In this document: in pieces, positions 42,264 to 50,388 of the stretch
Layout: the number at the start of each line of letters is the position of its first letter
How positions within the stretch are numbered: the stretch's first letter is position 1
Assembly: GCF_042657065.1 (NCBI RefSeq)
Contig: NZ_JBHSNF010000001.1
Location: 124,001 to 188,000 of the forward strand
Reading direction: 5' to 3'
Length of the DNA stretch: 64,000 nucleotides
DNA from: Rhodanobacter ginsengisoli
Lineage (GTDB): Bacteria > Pseudomonadota > Gammaproteobacteria > Xanthomonadales > Rhodanobacteraceae
The notes under the pieces: generated by a model
What the model was told of the DNA's origin: nothing
Databases searched by the model: none
What the model saw: the letters and a program-made list of their open reading frames with translations, nothing else
Translations under genes and position numbers: made by a program

Positions 42264-45155
42264 TCAACCGGGCGGCTGGCTGCGGTAGTGGAAGCTCAGC
42301 AGGAAATAGCGTCCGACCACGTCGTCGAAGGCGGGGTTGTAGCCCGCGAAGGGGTTGCCGTAGTAGACCGGGCGATGATCGAATGCGTTGTGCACGTTGA
42401 GACCGAATCGCCAGTGCCGGATGCCGGCGTACTCCAGGTCGAGATCCAGCACGGTGAACGCTGGCGTGGTGCAGTGGCCGATCTGTTGCTGGGCGGTGGG
42501 GCAGGTGATCGGGCTGTTCGAGTGGGGCGCGAAAGCATAGTGACCGGTGTAGCGCAGGTTGGCGGTGCTGCTCCAGTCCCCCCTTTCCCATTCCAGCCCG
42601 GCGAGCGCGGTGGTGCGTGGCTGGTTGGCGAAACCGGCAAACGACACCATCGCCGCACCGGGGTGGGTCTGCCGCCGCAGTTCGGCCAGCCAGTCCACGC
42701 TGAGATTGAAGTTGAAATCTCCGAAGCGGCCGGTTTCCAGGCGGTAGTGCGCATCGAGGTCGTACGAGCGCACGCTGGTATGGCCAAGGTTCACCAGCTG
42801 CTGGTCGAATGCATTCAACACGCCTGCCGCATCGCGCTGGAACAACTCGGGGTAACTGTCCGGATGTTCCAGTGCGTAGGAGACCGGCAGCGAATTGATC
42901 TCGTGCGAGCGGCGGATCTGGAAGACGTCCAGTGCGATGCCCAGCGCGGGCGTCGGCGCCAGTATCAGTCCCACCGTGATGCTGCGCGATCGTTCCGGCC
43001 GCAGTCCCGGATTGCCCACGGTGTCCAGCCGCAACGTGCAGAACGTGGTGTTGGCGCTCGCTGGTATCGGATCGCGGCAGGGCAGCAACACATTGGGCAC
43101 CTCGACCACGACGCCACTCGGGGTCAGCGCCTGCGGGCGATCGAGTTCCGGCAGGGTCGGTGCTCGATAGCCGCGTGCCAGCGTGCCACGCAGACTGACG
43201 ATGCTGGAGATGTCCCATTTCAGCGCGAGCTGGGGCGAGGCGGCCCAGCCAAAGCCGCTGCTGTGGTCCACGCGACCGGCCAGGTTCGCGGTCACCCGTC
43301 GACCCAGCGGCGCCTCCAGCTCCAGGTAGGCGGCGGAGATCCAGCGGTCGCCATGGCGCGTATACGGTGACTGGAACTGGAAGACATCGTTGTGGATCAG
43401 CAGCGGATCGGGATGGTCGACCAGCCGTTCGCGGTAGCCCTCGATGCCGGCCGCCAGCGATGGCGTGCCGCTGGGCCAGTCTCCCAGCGGGCCGCTGATA
43501 TGCGCGCTGATGCCGGTCTGGCTGGTCCGGCCGGTGCGCAACAAGGTGGGTGACAGCCGGGCCAGCAGCTCGGGCGGGTTGTCGCTGGAGCCGAGCTGGT
43601 AGCTGCCGTCGCTCAGTGCCTGATCGAGCACGCTGGTGCGCAACAGGCCGTAGACGCGGTCGGTGCCCGCATTGCGTTGGCCATCCAGATGCACGTCCCA
43701 GTCCCAGGCACCCGGCGAGCCGCTCAGGCCAAGGGTCAGCTGGCTGCTGTGCGACTGGGTGACGTCGCGCACCGGTCCGACATCGTTGAAGGCATAGGTC
43801 AGTTGCCGGGAATCATCGGGGTGGTCGGTGTCGCTGAGCAGCAGCTGTTCCGTCGCCGGCGCCATCTGCTGGTGCTGGCGAAGCATCGTCCAGCGGAAGC
43901 CCAGGTAGAGCGAGAGTTGGCCGATGGGATGATCGAAATGACCCAGCAGGGAGCGGCTTTCCAGCCGGGTCTGCAAGCTGGTCTGACTGGCGGCATCGGT
44001 GCTGCACGGGCCGTCCGGCTGGAACTGGGTGCAGGGCTGTCCACCGGCGTGGTTGATCTGACCGTTGTCGAAGTAGAAGAAGTCGGTGTTGGCCTTCGTC
44101 GTCGTCGCTGCCGCACGCGTCGCGTCCGCGACCCACGCACGCTGGCGTCCGAGCAGCGGCTGCCGCTCCAGATCGTCGACGCTGAACAGCAGGTGCCCGC
44201 CGCTGGCCGTGGTGGTGCCGAAAGTCGCCGTGGTGCGATGCTGGCGCGCGTCGCCATGCGCGGAGACACCGGTGTTTCCATCCAGTGCGGCACCATTGAA
44301 TTGCTTGCGCAGGATGATGTTGATCACGCCGGCCATGGCATCCGAACCGTAGACCGCCGAGGCACCGTCGCGCAGCACCTCGATCCGCTCGATCAGTGCC
44401 AGGGGAATGCTGTCCAGGTCGTTGACCAGGCCGAATTCACCCTGTGCCAGTCCGTAGCCGGCCATGCGCTGGCCGTCGATCAGGAACAGCGTGGCGGTGG
44501 GGCCCAGACCGTGCAGGTCCACGGCGGCGGCACCGATCGCGCCGGACAGCCCGTTGTTCTGGAAGGCGGTGCCATCGATCATCGCCACCGGCGTGCTGTT
44601 GACGCGGATGCCGGGTTGCGAGCGCAGCAGTTCGAACAGGGTCTGGTAACCGCTGTGCTCGATCTGCGCGCGGTCGATGATGGTCAGCGGCGCCGCCGTC
44701 TCCAGCACGGTACGACGGATGTGCGTACCGGTGACCTCGACCGAGCCCAGTTCGGTGGGGTGGCGTTCCGCGGGTTTGTGCGGGGGAGGCCTGGCGATGC
44801 GGGATGCGACTTGCCGGACCGGCCGCAGCACATAGGCGTCGGGTGCGACCGCCTCGGCCTGCAATCCTGTGTCGCGCAGCAGGAGATCCAGTGCCCGGGA
44901 CGGACTGAAACGGCCCTCAATTCCCTTGCTGCGGCGTCGCGCGGTCAGCTCGGGCGGGTACAGCAGCTGGGTTCCGCTCTGCTGCACGAACGCGCGCAGT
45001 GCCTCGTTGAGCGAGCCTGCGGCGATGCGGTAACCCGAAGATCTGTCGGCGGCATGCAGGATCGTGCAGAATCCCAGCAGGCAGAGTGCCAGCCAAGGCA
45101 ACGCCGCCCGTCGAAGTCGGGCGCGTGAAGGCCGGCAAGTTCCCGTCCGGCCCAT
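42264..45155 (-). CDS. TonB-dependent receptor with STN signalling domain (FecA-type transducer)
   Basis: 963-residue outer-membrane receptor. The signal sequence (LALCLLGFCTILHA) is followed by an STN/secretin domain (about residues 42-95: YRIAAGSLNEALRAFVQQSGTQLLYPPELTARR). A TonB-box-like region is near VEVTGTHIRR. The plug contains the Oar/RagA-like LELLRSQPG pattern and LIERIEVLRDGASAVYGSDAMAGVINIILR; the large barrel ends NVHNAFDHRPVYYGNPFAGYNPAFDDV. It lies six bases after fecR, behind fecI. The STN domain is what signals substrate binding to FecR. The substrate is unknown: possibly iron chelate or peptide, since this barrel type (TonB_dep_Rec with VNSTP) is broad. Confidence 0.88.
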   Translation of the reverse strand: MGRTGTCRPSRARLRRAALPWLALCLLGFCTILHAADRSSGYRIAAGSLNEALRAFVQQSGTQLLYPPELTARRRSKGIEGRFSPSRALDLLLRDTGLQAEAVAPDAYVLRPVRQVASRIARPPPHKPAERHPTELGSVEVTGTHIRRTVLETAAPLTIIDRAQIEHSGYQTLFELLRSQPGIRVNSTPVAMIDGTAFQNNGLSGAIGAAAVDLHGLGPTATLFLIDGQRMAGYGLAQGEFGLVNDLDSIPLALIERIEVLRDGASAVYGSDAMAGVINIILRKQFNGAALDGNTGVSAHGDARQHRTTATFGTTTASGGHLLFSVDDLERQPLLGRQRAWVADATRAAATTTKANTDFFYFDNGQINHAGGQPCTQFQPDGPCSTDAASQTSLQTRLESRSLLGHFDHPIGQLSLYLGFRWTMLRQHQQMAPATEQLLLSDTDHPDDSRQLTYAFNDVGPVRDVTQSHSSQLTLGLSGSPGAWDWDVHLDGQRNAGTDRVYGLLRTSVLDQALSDGSYQLGSSDNPPELLARLSPTLLRTGRTSQTGISAHISGPLGDWPSGTPSLAAGIEGYRERLVDHPDPLLIHNDVFQFQSPYTRHGDRWISAAYLELEAPLGRRVTANLAGRVDHSSGFGWAASPQLALKWDISSIVSLRGTLARGYRAPTLPELDRPQALTPSGVVVEVPNVLLPCRDPIPASANTTFCTLRLDTVGNPGLRPERSRSITVGLILAPTPALGIALDVFQIRRSHEINSLPVSYALEHPDSYPELFQRDAAGVLNAFDQQLVNLGHTSVRSYDLDAHYRLETGRFGDFNFNLSVDWLAELRRQTHPGAAMVSFAGFANQPRTTALAGLEWERGDWSSTANLRYTGHYAFAPHSNSPITCPTAQQQIGHCTTPAFTVLDLDLEYAGIRHWRFGLNVHNAFDHRPVYYGNPFAGYNPAFDDVVGRYFLLSFHYRSQPPG

Positions 45156-45161
45156 TCAGGT

Positions 45162-46178
45162 TCAGGGATGCCGTTGCGCGTCGTTCGGCAGCAGGGTGAG
45201 CTCGTTCGCAGCAGTCCGTGTCACGCGCAGTTGCCAGCCACGTGCCAGCGCCTTGGCCAGGGCATCCTGATCCCCTGCATGGAAACTGCCGCTTACTTCC
45301 AGTCCGGCCAGCGACGGGTCGCCCAGCCGCAACTGGGTCTCCGAGTAGCGGTTCATTTCATCGAGGAGATCGCCCAGCCGGCGTTCGCGGAATGCCAGCT
45401 CGCCGCGGGTCCAGCCTCGCGCGGCAGTCAGGTCGAGCGGGGCGACGGTACCCGCCACGCCGCTCTGATCGATGTGGATCTGCTGGGCCGGTTTGAGCTC
45501 GCTGGTCCACTGCAGGTTGCCGCTGCCGCCGGTCACCGCGACCTTGCCCTTGAGCAGTCCCACGGTCACGCCATCCTCGTCACGGCTGACCTGGAAGATG
45601 GTGCCGATGTCACGAATGGTGTTGTTGGCCGCGCGCACCAGAAACGGCCGCTGCGGATCGTGCGCCACGGTGAATTCGACGCGGCCATGCTCGAGCGTTG
45701 CCACGCGTTGTTCCGCGCCGAGGCGAACCGTGACCGCCGATTCGGCATCCAGCCGCAGCAGCGTGCCGTCGGCGAGTCGCAAGGTCTGCGGCAGGCCGAC
45801 GGCATTCGCGTAATGCTGTTCTTTCCCCGCATTGACCCCGCTGTGCCTGACCAGGGCGATGGTCAGCAACAGGCAGGCGGCGATCCCGGCAGCCAGCAGC
45901 CACATGTGACGCTGGGGCGGGCTGGATTGATGGGCGGTGTCGCGACGGGCCGCGCGGGTCGCCGCGCGCAACAGCGGATCGGTCGACAGCAACGCCGCAT
46001 TGCGGTGGATGCGTTCGGCTTCGGCATACGCCGCGGCGTGCTCGGGGTCGGCCCCGCGCCAGCGCTCGAAGACCTCGCTGTCATGCGCACCGCTGTCCGG
46101 CGAGAACAGTCGCGCCAGCCACTCCTCGGCACTCAGCGAGACATCGGTCGAGCCACGAGCAGGTGGAATGTGGGTCAT
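45162..46178 (-). CDS. FecR-family anti-sigma/signal transducer
   Basis: Single-pass membrane protein (338 residues) relaying the signal from the STN receptor to the sigma factor. The cytoplasmic N-terminus has SAEEWLARLFSPDSGAHDSEVFERWRGADPEHAAAYAEAERIHR (DUF4880-like). One TM segment (WLLAAGIAACLLLTIALV, about 90-108) is followed by the periplasmic FecR domain (YANAVGLPQTLRLADGTLLRLDAESAVTVRL ... GRVEFTVAHDPQRPFLV) and a C-terminal STN-like domain (AARGWTRGELAFRERRLGDLLDEMNRYSE). The ATG overlaps the sigma stop by four bases. Confidence 0.92.
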   Translation of the reverse strand: MTHIPPARGSTDVSLSAEEWLARLFSPDSGAHDSEVFERWRGADPEHAAAYAEAERIHRNAALLSTDPLLRAATRAARRDTAHQSSPPQRHMWLLAAGIAACLLLTIALVRHSGVNAGKEQHYANAVGLPQTLRLADGTLLRLDAESAVTVRLGAEQRVATLEHGRVEFTVAHDPQRPFLVRAANNTIRDIGTIFQVSRDEDGVTVGLLKGKVAVTGGSGNLQWTSELKPAQQIHIDQSGVAGTVAPLDLTAARGWTRGELAFRERRLGDLLDEMNRYSETQLRLGDPSLAGLEVSGSFHAGDQDALAKALARGWQLRVTRTAANELTLLPNDAQRHP

Positions 46179-46744
46179 GGCCGGGGAATCTCTCGGTTGA
46201 ATGGTGCCAGGCGTGCGCGCAGCAGCTTGAGTGCCTTGCTGATGTGCTTCTCCACGGCCTTGACGCTGATGCCGCAATGATCGGCGATCTCGGTATAGCT
46301 CATTCCCTCGATCCGGTTCAACAGGTAGATCTGGCGGCAGCGCAGCGGCAGGCCGAGCAAGACATGTTGCAGCACTGCCAGCTCCTGTTGTGTGGCTATC
46401 CGCTGTTCATGCGACGGTTCCGACGAGGCCAGTTCCGCCAGGTCGGAGTCGAGCGTGGTGTGTCGGGCTTCACGGTGGGTGTGAGCCCGGCGCAGACGAT
46501 CATTGAGGGCATTGATCGCGATGCGGTAGAGCAGCGATGCCCACGCCGTCGGCGCGTGCCCCCGGTAGCGTATCAGGCGCGCCAGGCTTTCCTGAGCGAG
46601 ATCCTGGGCATCCTCTTCCAGCGGTGTGCGGCGACGCAGAAACCGCACCAGCCCCTCGCGCTGTATCCGCACGAATGCTTCGAAATCGGAGGGATCGTGC
46701 AACAAGGGCAAAGGCTGCCCGTGCTCGACCGATTGCAGTTCCAT
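46175..46744 (-). CDS. FecI-type ECF sigma factor
   Basis: Iron-starvation-type sigma factor. Region 2: FEAFVRIQREGLVRFLRRRTPLEEDAQDLAQESLARLIRY, with the core TAWASLLYRIAINALNDRLRR; region 4: LLGLPLRCRQIYLLNRIEGMSYTEIADHCGISVKAVEKHISKALKLLRA. From ATG 46744 it is 189 residues; an ATG at 46783 would add 13 codons (STIALNNSWCRC), which do not look like coding sequence. First gene of the sigma-FecR-receptor operon, with a four-base overlap into fecR. Confidence 0.9.
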   Translation of the reverse strand: MELQSVEHGQPLPLLHDPSDFEAFVRIQREGLVRFLRRRTPLEEDAQDLAQESLARLIRYRGHAPTAWASLLYRIAINALNDRLRRAHTHREARHTTLDSDLAELASSEPSHEQRIATQQELAVLQHVLLGLPLRCRQIYLLNRIEGMSYTEIADHCGISVKAVEKHISKALKLLRARLAPFNREIPRP

Positions 46745-46783
46745 GCAGCGACACCATGAGTTGTTCAGAGCAATAGTACTCAT

Positions 46784-47056
46784 ATTAATACATTGACCGC
46801 AGCAGGGATGGGCGTGGTGAGGGGGCCGCGCGCATCGCCTGCGAGGGATTCGGGGCGCATTCCTGACGTGGAGAGCCCGGTCGGGGCCGTGGATCGGGGA
46901 CGACAGCAGGCGGGGGGCCATTTTGGTGCGGGCGCCGTCCCACGACAGAGGCCGGACATGGGCAGACGCCACGCTGCCAGCCGTGAGCTGCGACGCAACG
47001 AGGATTCCAGCACAAATCGTGCCTTGCCCGCCAAAGAGTCCGGCTGTAGTGCGAAA
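46784..47056. other. Intergenic region upstream of sigma factor and V4R-like gene
   Basis: The 402 bases between the FecI-type sigma gene (46744) and the V4R-like gene (47147) run divergently. An AT-rich TATTAAT immediately precedes the possible upstream sigma ATG at 46783 on the minus strand and could be a -10. An FNR-type site lies at 47060. No gene was recognised; the open frame on the plus strand is not coding-like. Confidence 0.5.
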
Positions 47057-47059
47057 ATC

Positions 47060-47073
47060 TTGAACTGCATCAA
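47060..47073. promoter_or_regulatory. FNR/DNR-type binding site
   Basis: TTGAACTGCATCAA matches the FNR/CRP-family palindrome TTGAT-N4-ATCAA with one mismatch. It ends 73 bases before the V4R-like gene ATG. If centred at -41.5, transcription would start near 47108, with a CATCTA-type -10 at about 47092-47097. Suggests control by oxygen or nitric oxide. Confidence 0.6.
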
Positions 47074-47146
47074 GTTTCCCGTTCGCGAAAACCATCTAAG
47101 GTGTCCGGCAAATCCGATTCACCAGCATCGTGATACAGGGGGACTG

Positions 47147-48115
47147 ATGATCGAGCTGGAAATTCAGACACTCTCGGAACGACGGGAGGGTCTGCTGATC
47201 GACGTCGGCCGGTCCGTCCTCGAGAGCGGCTTCACCCTGCAGCGGCAACGCCTGACGCAGGATGCCAATGGCATGTTGCTGACGATCGTCGTGCGCGGAC
47301 CCGCACGCAGGCAACGTGCACTCGAAGCGGCGCTGGATGCGCATGAGCGCATCATCAGTTTCGAGATATCGGCGTTCGTGGAAGGCGAGACGAAGCCGCA
47401 TTTCGCGGCGGCTCGCCGGATGGCCTGGCCGACCGCCGTCCCGGTGCCGGCCGCCCTGACCGCAGCGACACCGGTGGTGGCGACCGCGGTGATCGATGAG
47501 CCGGTAGTGCCCGACCCCGTCGCCACGCCGGCGGCTGCGGCCGAACCGCTGCCCCCGGAAGCGGATTTCATGGCGGAGCTCCTGTCGGTGTCCTTGCCCG
47601 CGGCGGTCCCGCCGCCCGCGCCAGCGCCCGTGGCCGAGGCCGAGGTCGCGTTCGTGGAGATGATCCCGCTGGGTCCGGACATCGAGGCGGTCGAGAAAGT
47701 GCTGCCGGGCCTGACCCGTGACTATCCGCAGATCCTGCCGTGGCTGCAGACCCTGGAACACGCGGTGGCCGAGGCCTCGCGTGAGTCATCGCTCGCCCTG
47801 GTCGGGCAGCGCACGGGGGCGTGGCTATTCGAGCGCGACCACGCGGCAGGTGCCGGACTCGATCTGCACCAGGCGATCGAACGCATCGGCGTCCCCGCGC
47901 TGGCCGCGCTGGTGGAGATCGAGCAGCAGGGCGGTCAGCTGCATATTCGCAACAGCCCGTTGTGCACCGAAGACGGCCACTCCGGCTGCCGGTTTTTCGG
48001 CGGTTATCTCGAGGGGCTGCTCGGTCCGGCCCTGCTGTCGGAAAGCCTGTCGATATTCGCCGTCTGCTGCCGCAGCTGCGGCGCGGACGAATGCGTGCTG
48101 GCCGTCTCGGATTGA
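47147..48115 (+). CDS. V4R/haem-NO-binding-associated-like protein with ACT-like N-terminal domain
   Basis: 322-residue cytoplasmic protein. The N-terminus (residues 1-80: MIELEIQTLSERREGLLIDV ... SFEISAFVEGE) looks like an ACT-type fold. A Pro/Ala/Val-rich linker (about 92-170) leads to a C-terminal domain whose cysteine pattern (C273-x7-C281 and, near the end, C307 C308-x2-C311-x4-C316) resembles the 4-vinyl-reductase (V4R) small-molecule or metal-binding domain. The ATG at 47147 is preceded by GGGGGA; the upstream open frame is not coding. An FNR-type site lies 74 bases upstream, suggesting expression at low oxygen. The ligand is unknown; zinc or an Fe-S cluster is possible. Confidence 0.72.
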   Translation: MIELEIQTLSERREGLLIDVGRSVLESGFTLQRQRLTQDANGMLLTIVVRGPARRQRALEAALDAHERIISFEISAFVEGETKPHFAAARRMAWPTAVPVPAALTAATPVVATAVIDEPVVPDPVATPAAAAEPLPPEADFMAELLSVSLPAAVPPPAPAPVAEAEVAFVEMIPLGPDIEAVEKVLPGLTRDYPQILPWLQTLEHAVAEASRESSLALVGQRTGAWLFERDHAAGAGLDLHQAIERIGVPALAALVEIEQQGGQLHIRNSPLCTEDGHSGCRFFGGYLEGLLGPALLSESLSIFAVCCRSCGADECVLAVSD

Positions 48116-48123
48116 ACAACTGG

Positions 48124-48169
48124 CCGCCGTGGACGACCGGGTGCGCGGGCACCCGGTCGTCCACGGCGG
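48124..48169. terminator. 20-bp perfect hairpin between convergent genes
   Basis: Perfect 20-bp inverted repeat with a six-base loop (CGCGGG), located between the V4R-like gene and cpdB, which converge. No T-run. Probably a bidirectional transcription end or mRNA stabiliser. Confidence 0.75.
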
Positions 48170-48183
48170 TCGCTTCGCGGCGG

Positions 48184-50211
48184 TCAGCGCGACAGGTCGA
48201 TCGCGTAGGTGGCGGTGCCGTCACCGTGATCGTTCAGTTGGCGGATGCCGGTCAGGCCGGCCGCGCGGGCCACGGCCAGCTTGCCGCTGGCGCCGGTGAA
48301 CACCACCGGGCCCTGCGTCTTCAGCGGCGCGAAGCGCCATGAGGTGGGTTCGAGATTGCCGCTGCCCAGGGTGTGCTGGCGCCGCAGCCATTTCGCCAGG
48401 ATCTCGCGCGTGCCGTCGGGCGCCGCCAGCACGATGTTGCCGCCGTCGAGGCCGGGGAAGTGGCCGCCGCCGTTGGCGCGGTAGTTGTTGGTGACCACGA
48501 TGAACGGCTCGCCCGGGGTGACCGGCCGGCCCCGGTAGGTCAGCGAAGCGATGCGCTGGCCGACTGGCCTGGAGACATCGATCACATAGTGGACGCCGCC
48601 CTGGATCTGGTCGAAGTTGTAGCCGGTGTAATGCGGATTGATCAGCGCCTGCTCGCCGGTCTTGCCCGGGTCGATGCGGTTGAAGCGTTCGGCGGACTTT
48701 TCCAGCCAGGCCTTGAGGCCGGCGCCGTCGACCTTCACCGCGGCCAGCGTGTTCGGATAGAAGTACAGGTCGGCCGCGCTGCGCAGGGTGAGCGGGCCGG
48801 CGGCCACGTCGGTGTAGTCGTCGGGGCCGCCGAAGCCGGTGCGGAATGCCGCGGCGGCCGACAGCACCGGCACGCCGGCAAGTTCGGGGTGCAGTCGCGG
48901 GAGCGCATTGCGCACATAGTCGGCCTGGGCGGCGTTGACGGGAGCCAGCGCCGTCATGTTGCCCTCGTCGGCGAAATAGCTGCTGAGGCGCAGGCTGCTT
49001 TCGCCGATCGGCGTGTTGACGTAGGCAATCGCTGCCTCATGGGCCTTCTGCACCAGGGGTGCGATCGCGGGGTCGGCCGGCACGCACACCAGCGGTTGCC
49101 GTCCGGACTTGCCCGGGCCAGCCGGCTTGCGGCAGATCGGACGCACTTCGCTGTGGCTCGCTTCGTGATCGATCACCCAGCGACCGTGCTGGCGATCGAG
49201 CACCAGCTGGATCAGGCCCAGGTCCTTGCCGAAGAAGCCGCCCATCACCGTCGGCACGCCGCGCACGAAGCCGCGCCTGGCGTCGACATCCTTCATGCCG
49301 GCGTAGCGCGGTCCCGGAAACTCGCTGTGCGAATGGCCCAGCAGCAGCACGTCGATGCCGGGCATGCCGGCCAGGTACCAGCCGGCGTTTTCCATCTGTG
49401 CGGTGTAGGGCGCCGCATCCAGTCCGCCATGCAGGATCGCCACGACCAGATCGGGGTGCTGTGCCTCGATCTGCGGCAGATATTTGCGTGCCGTCTCGAC
49501 CACGCCGCTGACGCCGACCTTGCCGGCCAGGTTCTGCTTGTCCCACTGCATGATCGGCGGCGGGGTGAGGCCGATGATGGCGATCTTCAGCGGCACGTGG
49601 ATCTTGCTGCCGTCGGGGGTGTAGGCCTCGATCGTCTTGCTGATGATCGCCCATGGATTGAAGATCGGCGCGTCGTCGCGGATGCTGTGGACATTGGCCA
49701 GCACCAGCGGGAAATGAGGGCCGGCGCAGCGCCGGGTCTGTCCGCCTTCCACCTTCATCGGCGTGCCGGTGACCTGCGAAAGGAAGCCCAGGCCATAGTT
49801 GAACTCGTGGTTGCCGATGGTGCCGCCGTCGTAGCCGATCGCATCCATCGCCTGGTAGATCGCCAGCTCCTGGTCGCAGGTCACCGGCTGGGCCAGCGCC
49901 TGATAGTCGGCCAGCACGCTGCCCTGGATGGTGTCGCCATCGTCGAACAGGAAGGTATTCGGGAACTCGTCGCGGGCGCGGCGGATCAGCGTGGCGGTGC
50001 GCTCGAAGCCCAGCGAATCGTCCGGCCTGAGCTTGTAGTAGTCGTAGCCGAGCACGTTCGCATGCAGGTCGGTGGTTTCCAGGATCGCCACGTTCGCGCG
50101 CGCGCCGTTGGGCGCCCGGCCGTATTTCCACGGCAGGATGGAGCAGCCGGCAAGCAGGGCGACGGCCAGCGCAAGCAGCGGGAGGGCGAACGGGGATGGG
50201 CGTGACGACAT
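48184..50211 (-). CDS. cpdB: 2',3'-cyclic-nucleotide phosphodiesterase/3'-nucleotidase, lipoprotein form
   Basis: 675-residue metallophosphoesterase that breaks down extracellular 2',3'-cyclic nucleotides and 3'-nucleotides. The signal sequence ends in a lipobox (LLAGC, Cys23), so it is probably membrane-anchored, unlike the soluble periplasmic E. coli enzyme. Metal-site motifs: ILETTDLHANV, FDDGDTIQGS, GTIGNHEFNYG, VVAILHGGLD and LLGHSHSEF. The C-terminal 5'-nucleotidase domain contains YNFDQIQGGVHYVIDVSRP and VTNNYRANGGGHFPGL, placed for substrate binding. A Pho-box-like site lies 133 bases upstream, pointing this way. It is likely part of phosphate scavenging. Confidence 0.92.
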   Translation of the reverse strand: MSSRPSPFALPLLALAVALLAGCSILPWKYGRAPNGARANVAILETTDLHANVLGYDYYKLRPDDSLGFERTATLIRRARDEFPNTFLFDDGDTIQGSVLADYQALAQPVTCDQELAIYQAMDAIGYDGGTIGNHEFNYGLGFLSQVTGTPMKVEGGQTRRCAGPHFPLVLANVHSIRDDAPIFNPWAIISKTIEAYTPDGSKIHVPLKIAIIGLTPPPIMQWDKQNLAGKVGVSGVVETARKYLPQIEAQHPDLVVAILHGGLDAAPYTAQMENAGWYLAGMPGIDVLLLGHSHSEFPGPRYAGMKDVDARRGFVRGVPTVMGGFFGKDLGLIQLVLDRQHGRWVIDHEASHSEVRPICRKPAGPGKSGRQPLVCVPADPAIAPLVQKAHEAAIAYVNTPIGESSLRLSSYFADEGNMTALAPVNAAQADYVRNALPRLHPELAGVPVLSAAAAFRTGFGGPDDYTDVAAGPLTLRSAADLYFYPNTLAAVKVDGAGLKAWLEKSAERFNRIDPGKTGEQALINPHYTGYNFDQIQGGVHYVIDVSRPVGQRIASLTYRGRPVTPGEPFIVVTNNYRANGGGHFPGLDGGNIVLAAPDGTREILAKWLRRQHTLGSGNLEPTSWRFAPLKTQGPVVFTGASGKLAVARAAGLTGIRQLNDHGDGTATYAIDLSR

Positions 50212-50343
50212 GAGGGGTCCGTGGGCGTGCAGGTTCAGACCGCGAAATTAGCAGATCGGGGTGTCGGTATCCGCGTGGCAGGCCCAACGCCAGCGAAATG
50301 GTCCGATGCCCGGCCCTGCCGGTTGCCCGGACAAGTCCGTAAG

Positions 50344-50361
50344 ATGACGTCCTGATGACAA
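50344..50361 (-). promoter_or_regulatory. Pho-box-like site upstream of cpdB
   Basis: Minus strand TTGTCAT-CAGG-ACGTCAT has the 7-4-7 layout of a PhoB box (CTGTCAT-N4-CTGTCAT), matching 11 of 14 positions. It lies 133 bases before cpdB and 28 bases before the divergent transferase gene. A good -10 at the standard distance was not found. Confidence 0.45.
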
Positions 50362-50388
50362 CGGTCCTTGCGGGGGACTTTTCACACC

